Part shown: positions 43,640-53,571 of the stretch, in pieces
Layout: the number at the start of each line of letters is the position of its first letter
Position numbering within the stretch: the first letter of the stretch is position 1
Source: Phlebotomus papatasi
Lineage: Eukaryota; Arthropoda; Insecta; Diptera; Psychodidae
Length of the DNA: 64,000 nucleotides
Direction of reading: 5' to 3'
Assembly (NCBI RefSeq): GCF_024763615.1
Contig: NC_077222.1
Coordinates: 77,376,001 to 77,440,000, forward strand
Position numbers and translations under genes: made by a program
Notes under the pieces: generated by a model
Database searches by the model: none
The model's input: only the letters and a program-made list of their open reading frames with translations
What the model was told of the DNA's origin: nothing

Positions 43640-44984
43640 TACGCTACTTTGAGCTCAGATTTTTAATTCGAGTGGTAGTATTATTTGAATAATTGCGAAA
43701 AAGAGTTCTATAAGGGCTAGATTGGTTGATACCCAATTGCGAAAAACCTTTATGCCAATCTGGTGGATAGGTTAAGTGTTGCAATATCAAGGTTAGAACG
43801 TTTAGCTGGAGCCGTATCGAAAGACAAGTGTGTGATCTCTGATTGATGAACGATAGGCAAATTAGTATTGTTATAGTCCCTTGCAACTAGAATTAGACCA
43901 ATAATTTCTTCCAAGAAGTAAATCTAACTCGGCGCACAAGAAAGAGTAAAATCCAAACTACAAGATACTTTCCAGTGGTAGCGATTTCCCTCCTGATATT
44001 TTGGGATAAAGTACCTTTTCTAGATCAGATTTGTGACAGGTGTTGTTGAGAAAATGATCTAATACAGCAACAACGGAAAAGGTCTTGGAAAAAAATAGCC
44101 AGTGTTGATTGCAAATTTTATGGAATTCCTGGGCTACTACAATGCCATCCTATAAGCACAGTGATTAATATTAATTCATTAGATTTAATGCGTTTTTTTT
44201 AATAAAAAAGTCCGATTTTGGACGTAAGAAAGGGCATATAAGCTTGCAAGTCGACAGCACTAAATCATGCGTCGTACAATAGGCACTGCCAAAATTTCAG
44301 AAGTTGCAATGGAAAATTCTCCAGAACCTAGAATATCTTTCAGGACCCTTCAGATTATCATTTGCTTCAATCTTGAATACTCCTTGAAAGCTGTCTAAAA
44401 CCAGAAAGACTCTCCAAGACAGTTTCAATCAATTACAAACAACAATACTTTTTTTTTAGAGACTCTCTCTTTCAAAAGTAGCTCCACTAGTGTTTTAGAA
44501 AATCCGTAGAAAGAAATTCTGTTGGTCATAAAACACAGATAATATTAAAATATCGTTTTCCTAATTAGATTTTTTCATAATTATTAAATAAATTATTGAT
44601 TCCTAAGTATGAGAAGTGCTGGAAGTATTGCAGCTTTTTCAGGAGTCTTCCGAAATGTTGGAAGTGCGAAGGGGTCTTCCATACAAATTGTGAAAGTGTC
44701 TGGAAGTGTTGTACACATTTTCATCCTAATATCTCCCCCTTGAAAATTATGGATTTTCTACAATAAACCGTTACATTTAAAAAAATATCCCAAATAAAAT
44801 TTCCCTTTGATCGATTAGTCAATGATTTCCCCTGCCAAATTTTTTTTGGAGGATTTTGGACGTCAATTTCTCGGTGAGATTATTCAATAATTTTCCTTAA
44901 AATTTTTATAGAAAAACTGGTTAGAAGTTGAGTAAAAGTCTTTCCATTTGAAATTTAAGGTGTGAGAATCGCTGTGGTGATAAA
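43640..44984. other. Intergenic region upstream of COX5A
   Basis: No gene seen. A frame on the minus strand at 43644-43886 lacks known features. The COX5A promoter should lie near 44700-44984. Confidence 0.5.
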
Positions 44985-45446
44985 ATGTTCCGATCGGTGG
45001 CTACTCAGTTTGTGAAGGTGGCTCGTGGCTCCGTGGGGCTCACAGCGCCCCGCTTGGGTGCCGTTCAGGCTGTTCGTCAGAGCCATGGGGGACCCGTGGA
45101 GACTGACGAGGAATTTGATGCACGCTATGAAGCCTACTTCAACAGACCCGACATCGATGGATGGCAAGTCCGGAAGGGGATGAATGATATCCTGGGAATG
45201 GATCTCGTGCCAGAGCCCAAGATCATTATTGCTGCCCTGAAAGCCTGCAGGCGCGTGAATGACTTCGCACTGGCTATTAGGTGGCTGGAGGGTGTTGTGG
45301 ACAAGTGCGGTCCCAAGAAATCTGAAATTTATCCCTATCTCCTGTCCGAGATCCGACCAACCCTCGACCAGCTGGGCATCAATACACCCGAGGAGCTGGG
45401 CTACGATACCCCCGAATTGGCCCTCAAGACCGTCTGGGAGGAATAA
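44985..45446 (+). CDS. COX5A: Cytochrome c oxidase subunit 5A, mitochondrial
   Basis: Single-exon, 153 aa, the usual length. The first ~35 residues are a basic, Ser/Ala-rich presequence for mitochondrial import (FRSVATQFVKVARGSVGL). The mature part begins near SHGGPVETDEEFDARYEAYF and contains the family motifs PDIDGWQVRKGMND, DLVPEPKIIIAALKACRR, EIYPYLLSEIRPTLDQLGI and TPEELG. It is a nuclear-encoded, matrix-side subunit of respiratory complex IV. The start context AAAATGTT is the first ATG after a stop-rich leader. AATAAA overlaps the stop codon and a second one follows at about 45551. The 3' end faces the aminotransferase gene, 129 bp away. Confidence 0.97.
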   Translation: MFRSVATQFVKVARGSVGLTAPRLGAVQAVRQSHGGPVETDEEFDARYEAYFNRPDIDGWQVRKGMNDILGMDLVPEPKIIIAALKACRRVNDFALAIRWLEGVVDKCGPKKSEIYPYLLSEIRPTLDQLGINTPEELGYDTPELALKTVWEE

Positions 45447-45575
45447 AAAGATAGATTTGTTATGTAATCAGAGAGAGTGAGGTTATGTGTAGCCCGTTCC
45501 AAGCCATCGAGGTTTTGGAATTAATGTATTTAACTGGGATTGTACCAAAAAAATAAATGGTCAAAATTTAGCAAT

Positions 45576-46464
45576 TCACAATTTATGCTGCTTCCATGTC
45601 TTGAGAATTTCAGCAGCTTTGGCGAGATTTTCATCCTTCTTGAAGTAGCAGTAGCGCACAAAGTTCTCTCCCAGAGGCTTATTGGGGACACTGTAGAAGG
45701 CCGAAGGAGGAATGCCCTGCAATCCCACCTTCTTTGTCATCCACTTGGTGAATCGATAATCCTTCTGAGCATCATTCTCACTATTCATGTCCACATTATC
45801 AACTTAAAAAAAAAAGCAAAATCTCATCAATTCCAAGAAATACTCCCAAAAAACCTTGATCCTTACTCAATGGGGACCAATCTGCAATCATAAAGTATCC
45901 TCCTTGAGGAACAGTTGGATGCATTCCAATCTCCTTCAAAAATTGCGCCATGTAATCCCTCTTGGCCATTAATTCGTCTTTGATGGAATGGAAGTAGCAC
46001 TCGGGAGAATTCATCCTGGCCAGTTCCTTCTCAAATCCAATAGCTATGGCTTCCTGGATCGGCGTAGCGCAGGTATAGACACAATTCTGATGCACCATTT
46101 GAACGTTTTTCATCAAATTGGCCGGACCATAGGCCCAGCCCATCTTCCAGCCAGTTACCGAAAATGTCTTTCCGGCTGATCCCACTGTCAGTGTTCGCTC
46201 CCACATACCCGGAAGAGTGCAAATGCGAATGTGTTCGTATGGCTTGAACACCATCCATTCATAAACCTCATCGGCAATGCAAAGAACATTCCATTTCTTG
46301 CACAGATTCGCAATTACTTCCAATTCCTGGCGATTGAAGACTTTACCCAGAGGATTGTGAGGAGTATTGAGGACTATGGCCTTTGTCTTGCTGTTGAACA
46401 GTCCCTCGAGCTCCTTTTCATCCAACACCCAATCACCAGCACTGATCTCCCCTCCTGTGGATTT
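45576..46464 (-). CDS. KAT: Exons 3 and 4 of kynurenine aminotransferase
   Basis: Exon 3 (45867-46464) begins KSTGGEISAGDWVLDE after a CCTTTTTAG acceptor and holds the PLP lysine. Exon 4 (45576-45802) encodes DNVDMNSENDAQKDY to WKQHKL. The intron between them is 64 nt. Confidence 0.93.
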
Positions 46465-49400
46465 CTAAAAAGGAGGGAAGAGTATTATTATAATTCTAAT
46501 CTAATAATTAATTTCAAATTAAATTGAATATAAAAATATATTAAAATACATTATCATTAAAAATAATACAAAAATGAGTTTTCAAAAGATTATTATTCTT
46601 CGGAATATAAAAACTTTCGGCGATCCCGTTGATGGCGCTGAAATCGTACCAAACGGTTTTTTTTATTCAAAATTTTGTGTCACGTGAGTTTTCACATTTA
46701 ATAAAATTTTATATTTTTAGTAAATATAAATATTATAGTAGATAGAATTTAGTAAAAAGTAAAAACTAACTTAAATCACCAAAAACACCATATCTAATTA
46801 ATTTTTATCAAATATTGTTTTCAGAATTTATTATTAAATAGGGGAACCTGGGGTAAAATGAGACAACTTTATTTTCATTTCATTTGAAAATTTCAAAACT
46901 CGATTTCTGCCAAAACAGAAATTTTTACCAAAAAACTAAACGTCCTTAAAATATCTTTAAAAGTCTAATAGATTCTAGTAAAAATAAAAAATAAAGGATA
47001 TTTTCTAAAATAATTTTTCTTCCTGGAGATCAACTAGGCCGATTCGGCTTTATTTTCTTATTCTAACTATTCTAGGTTTATTTTTTTTGTCTATAAAATT
47101 GTGGTGTATACGGTGTATTTAACATCAAAAGCCAGAGAATATTTTATTTGTTTAAACAAATGATCTTAAATCAATTTAAAACTATTCGTATCTATCGCCT
47201 AGTAATCGTCTATTAATCTGGAAAAAGCTAATTCCAAAATACGAAAATTCTATGTCCCGTATCTAGTACATTCTCTGTCAGTTCTAACCCCAAAAAGCCT
47301 AGAAAGTTTTCGAAGAAGTCTTAATGCAGTTTTAGAAGGAACTGTCTGAAAGGTGTGAAAAAATAAAGTACACAAAGTAGATTTATATTGGTAAAAATAT
47401 ATTTTAAAATCATTTGGCTTTAAAATCAAATACAGTAGTAGACTTTCGCTAATTCGGTTTTTTGTTCAGGCTACTTTTTAATTCGTGTGGTATTTAAATT
47501 TGAAAAAAAAATAGTTTTGATGTGATTTTGCATTACTATGTGGTTTTCATGAAATTTACCATAAATAATATAAGTAGGGTAAAGTGGTACAAGTTGGACA
47601 ATGCTACAATTTGAACAATGGTACAATTTGGACAGGGCTTTTTGTCTTGATAAATTTAGTACTACATTTTTATTTGTATATTTTTAATGCTTTAGTTTAG
47701 TTTTATAATTTGGTTCCTTCAGCTTAAAAACAAATTTTAAACTGTATTTATCAAACAAAAAGTCATGTCCAACTTGTACCGGCGAATTGTCCAACTTGTA
47801 ACACTAATTCCAAATTATATCACTTTACCCTATGTAAACTTGATATGAGTATGCAGCAGATGAACAAAAATCGTTGCAAATCAAAAATAAAAATTTTCAA
47901 ATCTATTAAATTTTCATTTAATCTATTAATTAATGAGTCAGTAAAGAAAAATTTGCGATAACACTAAAAACTTGAGTTTAAATTAGAATGGGTTTAAATT
48001 GGTATTTTAGGATTTTTAAACACTTTGTTTAAAACACAATAATATTTATAATCGAGCAATGTTTTCATTACATCACTTTCTTATTAGTCCGAAAACTTTA
48101 ATTTTATAATTAAATCCATTAAATCTGTGAGTGCAAGGTCTTTTGAACTTATGAGCATCAAAAGATTATTAAAACGTTTTATAATGTGTCTTTTTTAATA
48201 TAACAGTCCTTTTATGACATTTTAAAATCATTAATACTCGCAATAGTCGCAATACTATCAAAAGTACAGAATATTTTGCATGAAGGTTGTAGCGAAAGGG
48301 AGACCAAGAAGGGCAGTTGCCTTTCTCTCCCAAACTCAATATTTAAAGAAGAATCAAACCAAAAATAATTCAACATTAGGCTCACCTTAGGGTGAAGTAA
48401 CCACTTATCGCCACTTTTAGAAAAATATAAAATTAATTTGATTATATTGACCCCTTATTATAAGAAATCTCAAATTTGACACAAAGTTACTGAGATGTAT
48501 TGACTCCAGATTCGTCAAAAAAGTACTACTCCAATTTAATGCTGAACTACTTAAAAAACTGATTTTTTTATTAACAATGCAAAAAGAATCACTTCGTCGC
48601 CACTTTTTACCACTTTTCGCCAGTTTTTTAACCACTTCTCGCCACCCTCTTGAAAACGTCCGAACTCGATTATTTTGGGCAATATTATGCAAAGAATACA
48701 TTCTTTCCGTACAGAAGTAGATCTTGAAAAATTCGAAAATCTATTTGAAGTTCCAAAAAAGAGACTTTCTTACTTCTTAATACTTTCGCAAGGTGGTGGA
48801 AGTTACATCCTGTTCGAATTTCGAAGTGCTCAAGTGTCAAAATGTGACGGTCTTCACATTGTTGTGAAGAAAAAAACTTAACAACGACGTTTACTGTTCT
48901 CGCCCCAGTATTTAATCACTCCATAATCACTGAGTAACTCCTTTACTAGCTTTATAGTGTGATATTAGATAAATTTTCCCCAACTTGTTCGAAAATTTAG
49001 TATGAAAATTCGAAATTGAATTTGAATTCTTCGAATTTCAACGACTTTTTGTGCAAATAGAGTTCCATTTACCTTTCATCCAAGACACTATTGGAGAATC
49101 AAAATCTACTTGTGATCGGGCTCATTCAGTATTTCTTTTTCCTCATGACCACCTTATTGAGCCCGATCACAAGTAGATTTTGATTCTCCAATAGTGTCTT
49201 GGATGAAAGGTAAATAGAACTCTATTTGCACAAAAAGTCGTTGAAGTTCGAAGAATTCAAATTCAATTTCGAATTTTCATACTAAATTTTCGAACAAGGT
49301 GGGGAAAGTTTATGAAATATCACACTAAAAGGCTCTCCAGAGAGTTACTCAGTGATTATGGAGTGATTAAATACTGGGGCAAGAATAGTAAACGTCGTTG

Positions 49401-52400
49401 TTCTCTTTTTTTCCTCATAAAACTGTGAAGACCGACACATTTTGACACTTGAGCACTTCGAAATTCGAACAGGATGTAACTTCCGCCACCTTGCGAAAAT
49501 ATTAAGAAGTAAGAAAGTCTCTTTTTTGGATCTTCAAATAGATTTTCGAATTTTTCAATATCTACTTCTGTACGGAAAGATTATTACTCACTTTAAATGA
49601 TTTTTCTTCGGTTAAGTTAGCGTGGCCTATTAAAAAACAATGGCGACAGGTGGTAAAATCAATTCAAAACATTACCACTTTCCGCAAAATTTGATGGCAC
49701 TTGTTATATTTGGTAAGAAATATTGGATTCGATGCACTTGCTTAAAATATTGCTCTAAAAAATTGCTCAAAATTTTAAATAAAAAAAACGAACAATTGTT
49801 ATTTTTCGGCTCTATACGTAGCAGCAATAAAAATACAAATAAATTTGCGGTTCAATAATTTCATAAATCGTGGAAAATAGCGATTTCGATATACAGTGAG
49901 TGTCAATAGTTTGTTGCCCAATGGATGTTTGAGAAATCAAGTGAAAAAAATGATAGAAAAAAATACTTTTCCATTTTTTTCTTTTTGCAGATGAGTTCCT
50001 TGTAATCCGTAGATATTATTTATAATTTTCAAAAAAAATAATTAATTTTATTTCATATAAAAAATAATTGTTTTCCAAAAGTTGGTCATTTTTGAAAAAT
50101 CAAAAGTTTGTTGCCTCATTAAAAAAAACTAATTCAAAATGGTGAAAACGTGCAACCAACTTTATGTAAACCGGTTATATTTTGAGCTTATGTCATTTGA
50201 TAGGCAAATGGTGGATTTGTACATTTTTAAGGCTGTCAATGCTAAATATATAGGTGTAAGAGTGATGATAAATAACAAGAAATAATCAGTTTTTTGATAA
50301 TTCATAATTTAGGTTATAATGGCAAATTACAAAAAGTTGAAAGGTGGGATATTGTCCAGAGATACTGCTGGAAAGAATCGGCGTCGCTTAATTGCCAAAT
50401 TTTATGGAAATTCATGAAAAGTTATACATAAAATGGTCAAATATTATAGTTATGAGGCACGAGTAAATCTGAAAAACGCTACTGGTGGACCCAGGGTTTC
50501 GACTCAGAAAGTCGATAACCGCATTCTAGGTATCTCTGATAGTAACCCCATGATGTTTGCTTCAAAAATTCAGAGTCGGCTGGTTACAGAAGGCATACAG
50601 GCTTCAAAACCAACCGCAATTTAATGAAAGTGGTAAGAATAATTACTTGATTTGCAGGTTTCCATTGGTAAACAAAACCAATCTGGTTAAAAGGTTGTAA
50701 ATTCACTTGGAGCATACTAAAAACGTAAAAATACAACCTCTTACGCAGTTTGGTTTTGCTTACCAATGGAATTTTGCGAGCCAAGTACCTATTCTTATAT
50801 TGTCTTTCATTTTGAGTTTGATTTTCGAAGCATTTGAAGCCTGTATGCCTTCTGTAACCAGCCGACTTTGAATTTTTGAAGCAATCATCATGGGGTTACT
50901 ATCAGAGATACCTAGAATGCGGTTATCGACTTTCTGAGTCGAAACCCGGGGTCTACCAGTAGCGTTTTTCAGATGTACTCGTGCCTCATAACTGTAATAT
51001 TTGACCATTTTATGTATAACTTTTCATGAATTTCCATAAAATTTGGCAATTAAGCGACGCCGATTCTTTCCAGCAGTATCTCTGGACAATATCCCACCTT
51101 TCAACTTTTTGTAATTTGCCATTATAACCTAAATTATGAATTATCAAAAAACTGATTATTTCTTGTTATTTATCATCACTCTTACACCTATATATTTAAC
51201 ATTGACAGCCTTAAAAATGTACAAATCCACCATTTGCCTATCAAATGACATAAGCTCAAAATGTAACCGGTTTACATAAAGTTGGTTGCACGTTTTCACC
51301 ATTTTGAATTAGTTTTTTTAATGAGGCAACAAACTTTTGATTTTTCAAAAATGACCAACTTTTGGAAAACAATTATTTTTTATATGAAATAAAATTAATA
51401 ATTTTTTTTGAAAACTATAAATAATATCTACGGATTACAAGGAATTCATCTGCAAAAAGAAAAAATTGGAAAAGTATTTTTTTCTATCATTTTTTTCACT
51501 TGATTTCTCAAACATCCATTAGGCAACAAACTATTGACACTCACTGTAGGTGGCGAGAAGTGGGACACTGGCGAGAAGTGGTGATTCCACCCTATCCAAA
51601 AAGCAAATAAAACGATTTTTGTAAAAAATCGAGTTGTTCGACTTATATTCTGAGTGATCAAAATGAGCTCCCAGTAGTATGCAATTTATATCAAATCCTT
51701 TCAATACTTTTTCTCTCAAAGCGGTACTCCCTGTATGAGGATTTTATTAATTTTCGAAAATGTCAAAGTTATTCGTTTTTTATAATCAAAGACCGTTTTT
51801 TTTTAAGATAATTTTCTAAATTTATTCCCCCCTTACTAAAATCCTAGTTACTCGAAAAATAACTAACTTTTTCTAGAGACGAAAGTAATAAAAATTTATC
51901 ATGTTCCAAAAATCCCCGCTGTCCCGTATAATGCTAAACGATATTGCATAATGCATATGCCGCATCGGCTTAAAAATTCCAAAGGCAATGCAGGGTTAAA
52001 ATTTCATTAATCTCTCTTATTGAGGTAATAAATTAGCACCAATGTACATAATGTAAATAATGTTATCTGCTATAATTATATCGCAATCAACCTATCTTTA
52101 AGAAATTCCTCAGAACCCTCAGAAAGATCAAAATAAATGTACAAATAAATTGCATTGTTGTAAGAAGGCTTTATACCTCTTGTATGATATTGCAAATTTG
52201 GTTTTTTTCCAAGGTTAAGCTTTACAATCGGGTTTAAGTAATCTGTGTCAGTGTTTTTACTGTATCACATCACAGCCTCTCATATTTAACTGGTTTCAAT
52301 GCCCTTTAACCCGGATTTTATTACTTATTTGATAAAGATTTTCTGTCTAGAAGTTGACGGGAGACTTCTTAGAGGAATGGAATGTAACTCACCGGTTTTA

Positions 52401-53010
52401 GTGGAATAAATCTGGGAATTCCTCCTGCAGCCTTGACCATGGGCTCGTAACAATCGAAGAATGGTTCAATGATGATCACTTCATCACCATCATCTACGTG
52501 GCCCTGCATAATGCAGAAGAGAGCTTCGTAGGCTCCCACTGTGACTAGGATCTCGGTTTGTTCATTCAGATCCTTCCCTACGAGTCCCGAGTAGAGTTTT
52601 TTGAGCTGTGTCACGAGTCGCGGATGTCCAAATCCCCGGGTGTATTGCATCAGCAGGGGATTTGTGGAGGAAGCTGTTTGAAGGGCTTCAGTGACATAGG
52701 ATGGAGGTGGATAGTCCGGAAAGCCCTGACCGAGATTCAGGGGCTTGTACTGAAGAGCCAGCTGGATGTATTGTACCCTGCAAGGTCACTTGGTTAGGGA
52801 CAGATTGGGAGACTGGAAACTACGCAGTTTCCCAAGGATTTTTTTTCCTTACCAGACACTCTCAGTGCTTCCACGGTAGCGCTTTGGAAAGTCAAATTTG
52901 TCTCCGCTCATGATGCTTGTGCTAAAGTTCCGATCAAACTGAAGAGTTCGTGGTAATGTTTGACACTGTTTCACCAAATCCCTCGTTAGCAATCGAAAGA
53001 AGGTGCTCAT
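45576..53010 (-). CDS. KAT: Kynurenine aminotransferase (kynurenine-oxoglutarate transaminase)
   Basis: Four minus-strand exons join in frame: 52853-53010, 52393-52777, 45867-46464 and 45576-45802; 455 aa, as expected for insect KAT. It is a fold-type I, PLP-dependent class I/II aminotransferase that converts kynurenine to kynurenic acid (or 3-hydroxykynurenine to xanthurenic acid) with 2-oxo acids. Key positions: LNLGQGFPDY near the N-terminus, NTPHNPLGKV with the PLP-contacting Asn about 218, ADEVYE with Asp 246 and Tyr 249, and the Schiff-base Lys about 280 in GSAGKTFSVTGWKMGW; the substrate-carboxylate Arg is in NFVRYCYF near the C-terminus. The basic N-terminus (STFFRLLTRDLVKQC) looks like a mitochondrial presequence; an internal Met at MSGDKFDF could give a cytosolic form. 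Intron 3 is about 5.9 kb and full of palindromic repeats. Cysteine conjugate beta-lyase activity is known in the family. Confidence 0.95.
46465..47576. other. Aminotransferase intron 3, left stretch
   Basis: AT-rich. A lone terminus 'taggggaacctggggtaaaa' at 46841 looks like one end of a GGG-type MITE whose partner end I could not find. A fragment of a pogo-like end (CAGTAGTAGACTTTCGCT) is at about 47434. Confidence 0.4.
47577..47830 (-). mobile_element. TA-flanked MITE with GTACAAGTTGGACA words, copy 2
   Basis: Opposite orientation to the copy at 31991-32223. Left end GGGTAAAGTGGTACAAGTTG, with three direct variants of ACAA(G/T)TTGGACA at the left and inverted ones at the right; ends CACTTTACCC. 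Confidence 0.75.
48702..49580. repeat. Long inverted repeat: two ~423-bp arms, 33-bp spacer
   Basis: Left arm 48702-49124 and right arm 49158-49580 are reverse complements at roughly nine in ten positions by eye. The arms begin TCTTTCCGTACAGAAGTAGA and meet at TGATCGGGCTCA. A transcript from either strand would fold into one long hairpin. No protein coding is recognisable. Confidence 0.85.
50433..50624 (+). pseudogene. Tc1-like transposase N-terminal fragment, left arm
   Basis: The frame reads MVKYYSYEARVNLKNATGGP, then RVSTQKVDNRILGISDSNP and SRLVTEGIQASKPT, which resembles the paired helix-turn-helix DNA-binding region of Tc1/mariner transposases (GRPR-like linker, R-x-STQxxDxxI pattern). 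No DDE catalytic domain follows. Confidence 0.6.
50760..51008 (-). pseudogene. Tc1-like transposase N-terminal fragment, right arm
   Basis: Inverted copy of the fragment at 50433-50624, with ATGRPRVSTQKVDNRILG showing the GRPR-like motif intact. It is truncated before any catalytic domain. Confidence 0.6.
51595..52392. other. Aminotransferase intron 3, right stretch
   Basis: AT-rich, nothing recognised. Confidence 0.45.
52393..53010 (-). CDS. KAT: Exons 1 and 2 of kynurenine aminotransferase
   Basis: Exon 1 (52853-53010) encodes the presequence and KRYRGSTESVW; exon 2 (52393-52777) encodes VQYIQLALQYKPLNLGQGFP to RFIPLKP. The upstream in-frame ATG at 53071-53073 would add a hydrophobic stretch (ALSVLCIVCLVVFAAFLL), which does not fit the family, so the ATG at 53008-53010 is preferred. 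Confidence 0.92.
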
Positions 53011-53571
53011 CTGCGGAAGAAGAAAAGCCGCAAAAACCACTAAGCACACGATACACAAGACAGATAAGGCCACTTCACAGTAATTTTACATAAAAAATAC
53101 ACATCTGATAGTACTCTGTTGATGTGTTAGAGTGAATTGGGGAGAATAATTATCACAATTGAGGTTTTTCAGTGGAAATTTCTGTGAATTGTTTACCATT
53201 CCCTCTCAATGCTTCCCAAAGCATGATCCCACCCTAAAACCATTTTCCCCTTACGTACGGCTTTGATTCTTTGGTAGAATTTAGTAAATGCAATTGTCCT
53301 ATCACAGAGGAAAAGAATACGTAGATTATGTAAGATTTTTGTACGAAAAATTCGCGATAAATAGATAATTTCCCATAAATACATACACAAAAGATCATAT
53401 ATGGCGCGAAAAAAACAGCTGATTGGCATCCCTCTGGTGGTGAGACGCCGCAACTAAAACGCATAAACGTCATGTTGTGGTTGTGACACGCAAACAGTCC
53501 AGAAAACGCGATTTTCTCTCAAGTTTTCATCTCAATTTCTCAGTGTTTTGTGCAAAATCCAGTGCCCAGAA
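53011..53571. promoter_or_regulatory. Divergent promoter region of KAT and syntaxin 18
   Basis: About 560 bp between two divergent start codons. A CCAAT-type GATTGGC lies near 53422. Sequence 53400-53470 is less AT-rich than elsewhere. Confidence 0.5.

Larger units (their letters stand above)
49894..51546. mobile_element. Palindromic Tc1-like element
   Basis: Ends CAGTGAGTGTCAATAGTTTG and its inverse, with TA on both sides. The two arms (about 715 bp each) are near-identical inverted copies, and weaker inverted similarity continues through the ~220-bp centre. Each arm contains the same truncated transposase reading frame. Confidence 0.8.
48390..51592. mobile_element. TA-flanked GGG-type element with GCGAGAAGTGG words, containing nested palindromes
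   Basis: Outer ends GGGTGAAGTAACCACTTATC and the inverse of GGGTGGAATCACCACTTCTC, each flanked by TA. The word ACCACTTnTCGCCA is repeated at 48400, 48597, 48610, 48632 and inverted at 51550-51585. Inside are a long hairpin (48702-49580) and a Tc1-like insertion (49894-51546). It lies in intron 3 of the aminotransferase gene. Confidence 0.65.

Noticed and set aside
52849..53073. Upstream Met at 53071-53073 as the start of the aminotransferase
   Set aside because: It would add a membrane-like stretch ahead of a typical presequence; the Met at 53008-53010 fits the family better.
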